A stretch of DNA of 21,152 bases, taken from NCBI GenBank assembly GCA_965602945.1, contig CBFDBC010000038.1:1-21152 (forward strand). The letters are read 5' to 3'. Source of the stretch: JAUXEH01 sp965602945. GTDB taxonomy: Bacteria; Acidobacteriota; Aminicenantia; Aminicenantales; Aminicenantaceae. Within the stretch, counting starts at the first letter, position 1. Every line of letters begins with the position of its first letter. Below, piece after piece: positions 14,354 through 21,152 of this stretch. Both the position numbers and the translations under genes were made by a program. The notes beneath the pieces were generated by a model that saw only the letters and a list, made by a program, of their open reading frames with translations, was not told where the DNA came from and searched no databases.

Positions 14354-15459
14354 ATACGCCCCGCCCCCACGGTCTGCCGGATGATCCGGAACAGTTTTTC
14401 ACCGGCCAGCTGCCAGGAAAATCCCGGCCGACACTCCTCGAAAGCCGCCAGAACGGCAGCTTTTTTAGCCTCATCGGAAAGGGCCGCCTCCAGGCCGAGC
14501 CGGATTTCCTCCGGGTCCGCCCGATCCACCAGCACGGACATCCCGGAGTAGATCTCGGCCAGGGAGGTCCGGTTCAGCACCAGGGGGACCGTCCCGCAGG
14601 CCAGGGCTTCGAGCGGCGGGATCCCGAAGCCCTCGTAGTCGGACAGATAGCAGAACGCGTCGCAGCCGGAGTAGAACAGGGGGAGGTCCTCATCCCCCAG
14701 GCCCTCTTCCCACAGGATCCAGTCCTCGGCCGTGATCCCCGCGATGTCCTGGGGCGGGCAGGTCCGGTCCCGTCCCACGATATAAAGGAACACATTCGGG
14801 TCAATGTCCCGGGTACGCCGGACGGCTTCCACCAGCTCCGGGATGTGGCGCCGGTTAAAGATCGACCCCAGGAACCCGACCACCTTTTTGCCCTCGAGTC
14901 CTTTCCGGGCTCTCCACCCGGAGATATCCTCAGGACGGGAACGGCGGAACCTCTCCTCCAGACCCGGGTGTATAACCGTGATCCTGTCCGCACGCACAAA
15001 CGGGAAATGGGCCAGTATCTCCTGCCGGGTAAATTCCGACTCCGTTATCACGGCCGCTGCCCGCTTTAGGCTGTGCGGCAGAAGCCGGCCGGTCTTCATC
15101 CTCTCGCGCCGGGAATACCACTCCGGATGGGAGACATAGGAGATGTCGTGTTCGAAGAGCACGGCCGGCCTCCCGTAGAAGACCGGGAGCGTGTAGTTGG
15201 GGGCCAGCAGGACATCCGGCCGGAAATCCCCCAGGGCTTTCCGGAGGGAAAAATTCTGCCAGCGGAAATAGCCCCGGGCCGGGGACAGGATCCGCTCCCG
15301 CACATTGGCGGGGAAAGAAAGGCCCGTGGGCCGGCGCACGAAGAGACCAAACTCCCCGTCCGGATCCAACTCGGCCAGCACGGACAAGAGGCCGGCCGTG
15401 ATGCGCCCCACGCCACCCATGGGAGTCACGATCTCATACCCGTCGACCGCGATCTTCAT
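14350..15459 (-). CDS. Glycosyltransferase family 4 protein
   Basis: 369 residues from the ATG at 15459, which overlaps the upstream stop as ATGA; the open frame reaches 21 codons further upstream inside the preceding gene. It starts MKIAVDGYEI with TPMGGVGRIT, then HDISYVSHPEWYSRRER and AAAVITESEFTRQEILAHFP, and VIHPGLEERF at the domain boundary. The second domain has GFLGSIFNRRHIPELVEAV and the E276-x7-E284 pair (EGFGIPPLE) followed by ACGTVPLVLNRTSLAEI. It resembles the preceding gene's product in layout and probably arose by duplication within the retaining GT4 family. It should act in the cytoplasm on the lipid-linked oligosaccharide. Confidence 0.9.
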   Translation of the reverse strand: MKIAVDGYEIVTPMGGVGRITAGLLSVLAELDPDGEFGLFVRRPTGLSFPANVRERILSPARGYFRWQNFSLRKALGDFRPDVLLAPNYTLPVFYGRPAVLFEHDISYVSHPEWYSRRERMKTGRLLPHSLKRAAAVITESEFTRQEILAHFPFVRADRITVIHPGLEERFRRSRPEDISGWRARKGLEGKKVVGFLGSIFNRRHIPELVEAVRRTRDIDPNVFLYIVGRDRTCPPQDIAGITAEDWILWEEGLGDEDLPLFYSGCDAFCYLSDYEGFGIPPLEALACGTVPLVLNRTSLAEIYSGMSVLVDRADPEEIRLGLEAALSDEAKKAAVLAAFEECRPGFSWQLAGEKLFRIIRQTVGAGRI

Positions 15460-16598
15460 GAAGCTGCCTGTCCGGCTACCTTGCGGTAGAAATCCAGCGT
15501 TGCCCGGGCTGAGCGTTCCCAATCAAAATCATGGATGCGTGTCTTCCCCCGCTCGATCAGGGCCGTCCGCATCTCCTCATCCTCCAGTCCCTGAATCAGG
15601 ATCTCGGCCATATGCGCGGCCGAGTGAGGATCGAAGAACAGGGCGGCATCGCCCGCGATCTCCGGCAGCGCGGAAACCTGCGAGGCGGCGATCGGGAGTC
15701 CGCTGGCCATGGCCTCCAGCAGGGGGAACCCGAAGCCCTCGCACAGCGAGGGGAAGACGAAGAGGGTAGCCAGGCTGTAGAGCCCCTGCACGTCCTCATC
15801 AGGCAGGTAATCGAAAAGCCGCACCGACGACCCCAGGCGGTCCTGCGCGATCCGCTCCCGGACCCGGACCATATCCGAGCCGCTGCGGCCGGCGATGATG
15901 AGCGGGATGCGCCGGCCCTGTTCGTGCAGGATCTTCAGGGCGTCCATCAGGGTCGTCAGGTTTTTTCGCGGTTCGACGGCGCCCACGAACAGCAGGAACT
16001 CCGCGGGGAGGTCGTATTTCTTCCGGAGCACGTTCTTGAAGGCCCGGGAGGTCTGCACACGGAAACGCTTGTTGGTCCCGTGGTGGATGACCGTGACCTT
16101 GTCCGGGTCCAGCTGAAATTTCTCCAGCAGATCATCCCGGGTAAACCGTGAGACGGCGATCACGCCGTCGGCCCGGGCGAGGGAATCTGCTGTCCGGGAG
16201 ACCAGGCGCCTCCGCGTGACCTCGTCCGTCATCTCCGGGTGGTCCATGTAGAACAGGTCGTGCACGGTGACCACGGCCTTCCCGGCCGTGGGCAGGAGCA
16301 GCGGTGTGGACGAATGCGTCAGGTCCATGGGTGTACGGAAAAAACGCCCGAAGGCCGGCTTCCCGGGACCGAACCAGAGAGAGTCAAGGAGCCGGCCCGG
16401 AATGTAGAGATCATGGAACCTGGCCCGGGCGAAATCCGGGAGCTTTGCCTTGGGGAACCGGACCTTGAGGGAAGCGGACAGCATGAAGTATTCGTTCTCT
16501 TTGTCGAGCTCGGCGAGCGCCAGGAGCAGGTTCTTGAAGTACACCCCGATCCCGGTCTCGTCCTTGAGGAAGGACCTCAGGTCCAAACCGATCCGCAT
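15456..16598 (-). CDS. Glycosyltransferase family 4 protein, first gene of the polysaccharide locus
   Basis: 380 residues. MRIGLDLRSFLKDETGIGVY is the glycine-containing N-terminal loop of GT4 enzymes of the mannosyltransferase type. VVTVHDLFYMDHPEMTDEVT, GVIAVSRFTRDDLLEKF and VTVIHHGTNKRF follow. The C-terminal domain shows FVGAVEPRKNLTTLMDAL and E287-x7-E295 (EGFGFPLLE), then ASGLPIAASQVSALPEIAGD. No ribosome site precedes the ATG; instead a -10 hexamer ends 8 bases before it. It leads a four-gene unit in which every junction is a four-base ATGA overlap, implying coupled, near-equal synthesis. Confidence 0.92.
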   Translation of the reverse strand: MRIGLDLRSFLKDETGIGVYFKNLLLALAELDKENEYFMLSASLKVRFPKAKLPDFARARFHDLYIPGRLLDSLWFGPGKPAFGRFFRTPMDLTHSSTPLLLPTAGKAVVTVHDLFYMDHPEMTDEVTRRRLVSRTADSLARADGVIAVSRFTRDDLLEKFQLDPDKVTVIHHGTNKRFRVQTSRAFKNVLRKKYDLPAEFLLFVGAVEPRKNLTTLMDALKILHEQGRRIPLIIAGRSGSDMVRVRERIAQDRLGSSVRLFDYLPDEDVQGLYSLATLFVFPSLCEGFGFPLLEAMASGLPIAASQVSALPEIAGDAALFFDPHSAAHMAEILIQGLEDEEMRTALIERGKTRIHDFDWERSARATLDFYRKVAGQAAS

Positions 16599-16606
16599 TT
16601 GGGAGT

Positions 16607-16635
16607 AATGTATGCGCAGGCCCGGGAAAAGTCAA
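16607..16635 (-). promoter_or_regulatory. Promoter of the four-gene glycosyltransferase unit, predicted leaderless
   Basis: On the minus strand TTGACT (16630-16635) and TACATT (16607-16612) are spaced by 17 bases. The -10 ends 8 bases before the ATG at 16598, predicting transcription from about 16600. The bases between, ACTCCCAA, offer no ribosome site. Confidence 0.6.
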
Positions 16636-16718
16636 GGTGAAGGGCCTCGGATATTGATTCGCTCCGGGATCTAAGGGTCGTTGCATCCATCCTAGGGGAT
16701 CTGTGTACCCGATAATCG

Positions 16719-16748
16719 TTGACCCTGGGAATGTTTCTCGACTACAAT
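16719..16748 (+). promoter_or_regulatory. Promoter of the VWFA-related gene array
   Basis: TTGACC (16719-16724) and TACAAT (16743-16748) are spaced by 18 bases, so transcription should begin near 16755. The 14-base leader carries AAGGGGA (16757-16763), a proper ribosome site five bases before the ATG at 16769. It diverges from the polysaccharide promoter, 83 bases lying between the two -35 elements. Within that gap GGGATCT occurs twice (16666-16672 and 16696-16702), exactly 30 bases apart. Confidence 0.55.
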
Positions 16749-16768
16749 AAAACCATAAGGGGACTATC

Positions 16769-17926
16769 ATGCGCGAACTCATCGTTATCCTGAGTGTTCT
16801 CTCGGCGGCAGCCCTGCTGCCGGGCCAGCAGCAGTTCGACATCACGGTACGGAACGTGAGCATACCGGTGCGGGTGTTCGACGGCGACCGCTTCGTGGAC
16901 GACCTCACCCTGGATGACTTCGAGATCCTGGAGGACGGCAAGCCCCAGAAGGGCATGGCCCTGTATCTCACCCGGAAGGCCGAGATCGAGCGGATGGAGG
17001 GCCGCGATTACATGCCCTATTCCGGAAGGTTTTTCTACTTCATATTCCAGATGTATGAGAACCATCCCCGCATCCTGGATGCACTGGATTACTTCTTCTC
17101 GGATATCTACGTGCCGGAAGACCAGCTGGTCGTCATGACCCCGCTCAAGGTGTACGAGCTCAACAAGGAATTGGTGGCCAACAGCCCCAAGGACACCGTC
17201 GTGGAGTACATCCAGAAAACCATCCGTGGGGACACACTAAAGGCCGCCCAGCAGTACAACTCCCTCATGAAGGACCTGGTGAGGAACGCACAGGGAGTCG
17301 CAAGGGGGGATGTGACGAGTTCCCTGCCCCAGTACCGCCAGAACCTGATGAAGCTGGAGCAGGTCACGGCCCAGGACGAACGACGGCTCGTGGGTTTCGC
17401 CTCCCAGCTCAAGCGCCTCGACGGACAGAAGAACGTCTTCTACTTCTGCCAGAGCGAGTACCGTCCCAAGCTGAGACCCATGACCCTGAGCAGCCTGCTC
17501 GAGGCGAATCAGGACGTACCGAACATCTACGGGGAGCTCCAGGAGCTCTTCACCTTCTACACCAAGGAGAGCAACCTCGATGTTGAACGGATCACGCAGA
17601 TCTTCGCCGACTCCTCTATCCTCTTCAACTTCATCTACATCAACCGGCGGCCCGAGGGAGGGAGCGGCAATGTCCAGATGGAGGAACAGTCCGAAGACGT
17701 TTTCGAGGCCTTCTCCAAGATCGCCGAAGCCACCGGAGGCGCGGTCGAGAACTCCCAGAATCCCGCCGCCGCCCTGGAAAAATCGGCGGCCCTGTCCGAA
17801 TCCTACTACCTCCTTTACTATTCCCCTGAGAACTACAGGAAAGATGGGGAATACAAGAGTATTACCGTGAAGGTCAAGGGCCGGGAATACAAGGTCTATC
17901 ACCGGTTGGGCTACGTGGCCGACTGA
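16769..17926 (+). CDS. Exported VWFA-related protein, paralogue 1 of 3
   Basis: 385 residues. The N-terminus (MREL, then hydrophobic IVILSVLSAAALLPG) is a Sec signal peptide, so the protein is exported. Residues 29-60 (VSIPVRVFDGDRFVDDLTLD, then EILEDGKPQ) are the hallmark opening of the acidobacterial VWFA-related family. The von Willebrand A-like core follows: FFYFIFQMYENH (88-99), LVVMTPLKVYEL, GQKNVFYFC and FADSSILFNFIYIN, then IAEATGGAVENS. The C-terminus SYYLLYYSPENYRKDGEYKS and YKVYHRLGYVAD is also family-typical. The first core strand lacks the DxSxS metal site, so classical metal-dependent ligand binding is unlikely. It is the promoter-proximal member of a tandem array of three; its role is unknown. 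Confidence 0.85.
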   Translation: MRELIVILSVLSAAALLPGQQQFDITVRNVSIPVRVFDGDRFVDDLTLDDFEILEDGKPQKGMALYLTRKAEIERMEGRDYMPYSGRFFYFIFQMYENHPRILDALDYFFSDIYVPEDQLVVMTPLKVYELNKELVANSPKDTVVEYIQKTIRGDTLKAAQQYNSLMKDLVRNAQGVARGDVTSSLPQYRQNLMKLEQVTAQDERRLVGFASQLKRLDGQKNVFYFCQSEYRPKLRPMTLSSLLEANQDVPNIYGELQELFTFYTKESNLDVERITQIFADSSILFNFIYINRRPEGGSGNVQMEEQSEDVFEAFSKIAEATGGAVENSQNPAAALEKSAALSESYYLLYYSPENYRKDGEYKSITVKVKGREYKVYHRLGYVAD

Positions 17927-17937
17927 GGGGACGAGGG

Positions 17938-19185
17938 ATGAAGCCTATCAAGATCGCTTGCGCCTCGCTGGTTCTATGCTGCGGAGCTGTGTTCGCCCAG
18001 CAGATCCTGCAGGAGATCTCCCAGGTCATCAACATCGAGGTGCCGGTGCGCGTGTTCAAGTCCGGAGACTTCGTGGACGACCTGACCATCAAGGACTTCG
18101 AGGTCCTGGAGGATGGTGTGCCTCAAAAGATCGAGGCCGTTTACCTGGTCCGTCAGGACACCGTGACCCGGGGGGAGGACAGACAGCAGAAGTTCCGCCC
18201 CCAGACCGCGCGCACCTTCTTCCTCTTCTTCGAGGTCTCGGAATGGGACGCCCGCCTGGGCGAGTCGGTGGACTACTTCTGCAAGAACGTGCTGCTGCCG
18301 CGAGACCGGCTCATTGCCGTGACGCCGGTCAAGACCTACCGGCTCAAGGAGGAAGGCTTCGCCAATAAATCCCGCGAAGATATCGCAGCAGAGCTCAAGA
18401 GCCTCATCCGCAAAGATGCCCTGATCGGGGATGCGGAATACCGCAGCGCGCTCAAGGACCTGGAGGAGATGGCGCAGCTCATGAACGGGGCCCTCGGGGA
18501 CGAGAGCGCTGCCTCGTTATCGAGTCAAGGAGCGAGGGGTATGCAGGCAGGGCTGTTGGAACAGGGGATCGATGTGGTCGCGACGCACTACATGTCCTAT
18601 CTCCAGAGACTGGAGACCCTGCGGGAGGTCAACGAGCTGCGCATGATGGATTTCGCGAACTTCCTCAAGGAACAGGAGGGGCAGAAATACGTGTTCCTGT
18701 TCTACCAGCGCGAATACATTCCCATGATCGACCCCAAGGTCCTGACGGCGGCATCCAGCAGCATTCAGAACGCGGATGGTGTGGATCTCAACATGCTGCT
18801 GGCCGACGTGACCCAGTGGTACGACCGGGACATGGGCACGGACGTGGAGCGGGTGAAGCGCGCCTTTGCCGACGCCTCGACCGCAGTGCATCTCCTCTTC
18901 ATCACCAAGCCGGCCCCGAACGTCCCGGGAGTGTATTTCCAGGAGCGCTCCAGCGACACCTTCACGCCCTTCGCCGAGATGGCCAGGGCCAGCGGGGGGT
19001 TCATGGCCAGCTCCGCCAATCCGAACTTCCTCTTCCAGGAAGCGGTCGAGGCCTCTGAGAACTACTACCTCCTCTACTACTCCCCCCGGGAATACACCGG
19101 AGACGGCCAGTTCAAGACCATCAAGGTCCGCATCAAGGGCGAGGGATACAAGACCATCCACAGGTTGGGATATTTCTCGAATTGA
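17938..19185 (+). CDS. Exported VWFA-related protein, paralogue 2 of 3
   Basis: 415 residues, starting 11 bases after the previous stop with a GAGGGGACGAGGG ribosome site. The signal peptide has a clear cleavage site (CCGAVFA before QQ). The family opening is VINIEVPVRVFKSGDFVDDL and KDFEVLEDGVPQ; the core strand is TFFLFFEVSEWD (93-104) where a metal site DxSxS would be expected, and is again degenerate. GQKYVFLFYQREYIP, VKRAFADASTAVHLLFIT, ARASGGFMASSANP and NYYLLYYSPREYTGDGQF align by eye with the other two copies. It is longer because of an extra segment around residues 185-205 (ALGDESAASLSSQGARGMQA), a low-complexity loop. Periplasmic or surface location is inferred from the signal peptide. 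Confidence 0.85.
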   Translation: MKPIKIACASLVLCCGAVFAQQILQEISQVINIEVPVRVFKSGDFVDDLTIKDFEVLEDGVPQKIEAVYLVRQDTVTRGEDRQQKFRPQTARTFFLFFEVSEWDARLGESVDYFCKNVLLPRDRLIAVTPVKTYRLKEEGFANKSREDIAAELKSLIRKDALIGDAEYRSALKDLEEMAQLMNGALGDESAASLSSQGARGMQAGLLEQGIDVVATHYMSYLQRLETLREVNELRMMDFANFLKEQEGQKYVFLFYQREYIPMIDPKVLTAASSSIQNADGVDLNMLLADVTQWYDRDMGTDVERVKRAFADASTAVHLLFITKPAPNVPGVYFQERSSDTFTPFAEMARASGGFMASSANPNFLFQEAVEASENYYLLYYSPREYTGDGQFKTIKVRIKGEGYKTIHRLGYFSN

Positions 19186-19220
19186 TGTATGATTGCCGCC
19201 AGCAATCCAATGGGTAAAAC

Positions 19221-20444
19221 ATGAGAAGACTGCTGGTCCTGATAGTGATCCTTACGGCCGGGGCGGTTCAGTTCGGCCAGGAGCTGCAGCACGAGGCCGT
19301 TACCGTCAACATCGAGGTGCCCGTGCGGGTGTTCGACGGCGACAAGTTCGTGGACACACTCACCATGGAGGATTTCAAGGTCACGGAAGACGGCACACGC
19401 CAGGATATAGCCGCCGTCTACCTGGTGAAGAAGACAGAGATCCAGAGGGAGGAATCGGAGCTGCCCAAAGACAGGGCGCGGCAGGTCTTTTCCCCCCAGG
19501 TGGCCCGTCACTACATCCTGCTGTTCGAGATCCAGGAATATCTCCCCAAGCTGGGCGAAGCCGTGAAATATTTCTTCGAAACGGTATTCCAACCGGGAGA
19601 CACCCTGTCCGTGGTCACACCGCTCACGACCTACCATTTCAAGCAGGAGTCCTTCGAGAAGCTGACCTCTGAGGCCATGGCGGAGCAGCTCATAAGCAAG
19701 CTGAAAAAGGACACACGGATCGCCAACGGCGAATACTGGTCACTGACCCGTGATATCGAAGACCTGATGGCGGGCACGGGGATCTTCTCATCCGGCGTGG
19801 GGGGATCGGAGATGATCGCCCTCAAGGACATGATGCTGCGGCTGGAGCAGCTACGGTATGTGGAGGAGAAAAACCTGAAGTCCTTCGCCGATTATCTCCG
19901 GACCAAGGGCGGGCAGAAGAATGTCTTCCTGTTTTACCAGAAGGAACTCCTGCCTCAAATGTCCGCGCAGGCAATGTTGAATATCTCCAGCGGTAATCCG
20001 GAAAATCCCTACGTCCTGTTCGACCTGATGGACCTGTATGACTTCTACAGGAGGGATATCACCTTCGACGTCAAAATGATAAAGCGGCTCTTCTCCGACT
20101 CCTCGATCACCATCCATTTCCTCTACCTGACCCGGGTCTCTTCCCGGGAGCTGGATGCCCAGCGCATGCAGAGCCTCCTGAACCTGGGCCTCACGTATGT
20201 CGAGCATTCGGAGGACATCTTCAGCGCCTTCAACGAGGTGGCCATAGCCACGGGAGGCTACACCACGAGCTCGCTCAACGCCTCGGACGCCTTCCAGAAG
20301 GCCATTGAGGCCTCGGAGAATTACTACCTGCTCTACTACCGCCCCAAGGCCTACCGCGCCGACGGGAATTTCCGCACGATCAAGATCAGCGTCAAGGGCC
20401 AGAATTACCGGATCCTGCACCGGTCCGGCTACCTCGCGGACTAA
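19221..20444 (+). CDS. Exported VWFA-related protein, paralogue 3 of 3
   Basis: 407 residues with a Sec signal peptide (MRRLLVLIVILTAGAVQFGQ). It has VNIEVPVRVFDGDKFVDTLT with DFKVTEDGTRQ, then HYILLFEIQEY (97-107), again without the DxSxS metal ligands. GGQKNVFLFYQKELLP, IKRLFSDSSITIHFLYLT, VAIATGGYTTSSLNASDAFQ and NYYLLYYRPKAYRADGNFRT follow in the same order as in the two upstream copies. The gap to paralogue 2 is 35 bases and only a weak GGGTAAA lies before the start, so expression may depend on read-through and coupling. No terminator hairpin is obvious between its stop and the next promoter at 20465. Confidence 0.85.
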   Translation: MRRLLVLIVILTAGAVQFGQELQHEAVTVNIEVPVRVFDGDKFVDTLTMEDFKVTEDGTRQDIAAVYLVKKTEIQREESELPKDRARQVFSPQVARHYILLFEIQEYLPKLGEAVKYFFETVFQPGDTLSVVTPLTTYHFKQESFEKLTSEAMAEQLISKLKKDTRIANGEYWSLTRDIEDLMAGTGIFSSGVGGSEMIALKDMMLRLEQLRYVEEKNLKSFADYLRTKGGQKNVFLFYQKELLPQMSAQAMLNISSGNPENPYVLFDLMDLYDFYRRDITFDVKMIKRLFSDSSITIHFLYLTRVSSRELDAQRMQSLLNLGLTYVEHSEDIFSAFNEVAIATGGYTTSSLNASDAFQKAIEASENYYLLYYRPKAYRADGNFRTIKISVKGQNYRILHRSGYLAD

Positions 20445-20464
20445 ACGGACGTGGCCCTAAGCTC

Positions 20465-20493
20465 TTGTCTTGCCCTAGGGGCGGTGCTATAGT
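20465..20493 (+). promoter_or_regulatory. Promoter of the M20 peptidase gene
   Basis: TTGTCT (20465-20470) and TATAGT (20488-20493) are spaced by 17 bases. Transcription should start near A20500. The 15-base leader carries AAGAGG (20503-20508), six bases before the ATG at 20515. The spacer contains the palindrome CCCTAGGG (20473-20480), a possible operator. Confidence 0.55.
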
Positions 20494-20514
20494 GTGGGGA
20501 CTAAGAGGCCCCCC

Positions 20515-21152
20515 ATGCCCGACTTGAGCCGCATCAACCAACGGATCGACAGCTATCGAAACGCCATGATCGACATGCAGATCCGGCTGTGCGCCCTCCC
20601 GGCCATATCCCCGGAAAGCGGCGGAGAAGGCGAAGCGGCGAAGGCCGGTCTGCTGCTGGAACACCTGAAGGGCGGCGGATTCGACAGCATCGATCTGATC
20701 AAGGCCCCGGACCTGGACGTCTCCAGCGGCTACCGTCCCAACATCATCGCTAAGATCAAGGGCGAAAGCTCGGAAAAGACCATATGGATCATGACCCACA
20801 TGGACGTGGTACCGGCCGGGGAGGTGTCCCTGTGGAAGGGGAATCCCTACCAGGCCTGGGTAGAGGGAGGACGGATCTACGGCCGCGGCGTCGAGGACAA
20901 CCAGCAGGATATGGTGGCTTCCCTGTACGCCGTCAAGGCCTTTATCGACGAGGGAATACGGCCTCGCTATGACGTTGGCCTCGTGCTGGTGGCGGATGAA
21001 GAAACAGGCAACGACAAAGGCATCGACTATGTCCTCCTCCATTCCGACCACTTCCACAAGCACGACCTGATCATCGTGCCGGACGCGGGCAACGCCGAGG
21101 GCACCCTGATCGAGGTGGCGGAAAAGAGCATCCTGTGGCTCAAGTTCGAGAC
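20515..21152 (+). CDS. M20-family metallopeptidase (3' end outside window)
   Basis: The first 212 codons of a zinc-dependent exopeptidase or deacylase of the ArgE/DapE/CPG2 group. Metal-binding residues are visible in order: THMDVVPAG with H95 and D97, GRGVEDNQQD with the bridging D128, the catalytic ADEETGNDKG with E162/E163, and IIVPDAG with D190. The substrate cannot be set from this part; the family includes dipeptidases, acetylornithine deacetylase and succinyl-diaminopimelate desuccinylase. No signal peptide is present, so it is cytoplasmic. It has its own promoter and a good ribosome site, separate from the VWFA-related array upstream. Confidence 0.9.
   Translation, partial: MPDLSRINQRIDSYRNAMIDMQIRLCALPAISPESGGEGEAAKAGLLLEHLKGGGFDSIDLIKAPDLDVSSGYRPNIIAKIKGESSEKTIWIMTHMDVVPAGEVSLWKGNPYQAWVEGGRIYGRGVEDNQQDMVASLYAVKAFIDEGIRPRYDVGLVLVADEETGNDKGIDYVLLHSDHFHKHDLIIVPDAGNAEGTLIEVAEKSILWLKFE

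Noticed and set aside
17927..17937. GGGGAC in the gap before VWFA-related paralogue 2 as another copy of the palindromic element
   Set aside because: It is not part of an inverted repeat and is explained as a purine-rich ribosome site.
16691..20481. CCTAGGGG shared between the divergent control region (16691-16698) and the peptidase promoter spacer (20474-20481)
   Set aside because: An eight-base match in two places is weak, the flanks differ, and the two sites sit at different positions relative to their promoters.

Overview
The window is about 21 kb of chromosomal DNA from a GC-rich, Gram-negative-type bacterium. Three tandem genes for exported proteins of the 'acidobacterial VWFA-related' family, a DUF4388 protein, a Yip1-family membrane protein and a lipoprotein with TPR and SLH domains together suggest Acidobacteriota or the related Candidatus Aminicenantes. 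This placement is inference from gene content. I saw no rRNA, tRNA, CRISPR array, transposase or phage gene.

Layout. (1) Positions 1-1212, minus strand: an inositol-monophosphatase (SuhB) gene followed by a secreted protein with a PA-IL/LecA-like domain that runs off the left edge. (2) 1424-4100, plus: an operon for a periplasmic adaptor, a MacB/LolD-type ABC ATPase and a Yip1-type membrane protein, with no recognisable ABC permease. (3) 4101-4389: a non-coding stretch with nested inverted repeats. (4) 4390-9660, plus: DUF4388 protein, a 28-residue membrane microprotein, miaA, hflX, a TPR/SLH lipoprotein and a PgsA-like phosphatidyltransferase, tightly packed. (5) 16598 down to 9677, minus: a surface-polysaccharide locus of five glycosyltransferases and one polyprenyl-phosphate sugar-1-phosphate transferase. 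It appears to be two transcription units, separated by a terminator-like palindrome and a perfect-consensus promoter. (6) 16719-20444, plus and divergent from (5): three paralogous VWFA-related exported proteins. (7) 20465 to the right edge, plus: an M20-family metallopeptidase, cut off.

The polysaccharide locus should load a sugar phosphate onto undecaprenyl phosphate and extend it in the cytoplasm. No flippase, polymerase or exporter lies in the window. Region 4 mixes envelope genes with translation and RNA-modification genes.

The most striking non-coding signal is a repeated promoter layout. Four transcription units (suhB, the DUF4388 gene, and both glycosyltransferase units) start with a sigma70-like -35/-10 pair whose -10 hexamer ends exactly 8 bases before the ATG. 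None has a Shine-Dalgarno sequence, so a 5' leader of about 0-2 nt is predicted, i.e. leaderless mRNAs. The promoters of the adaptor gene, the first VWFA-related gene and the peptidase gene instead leave a normal leader with a purine-rich ribosome site.
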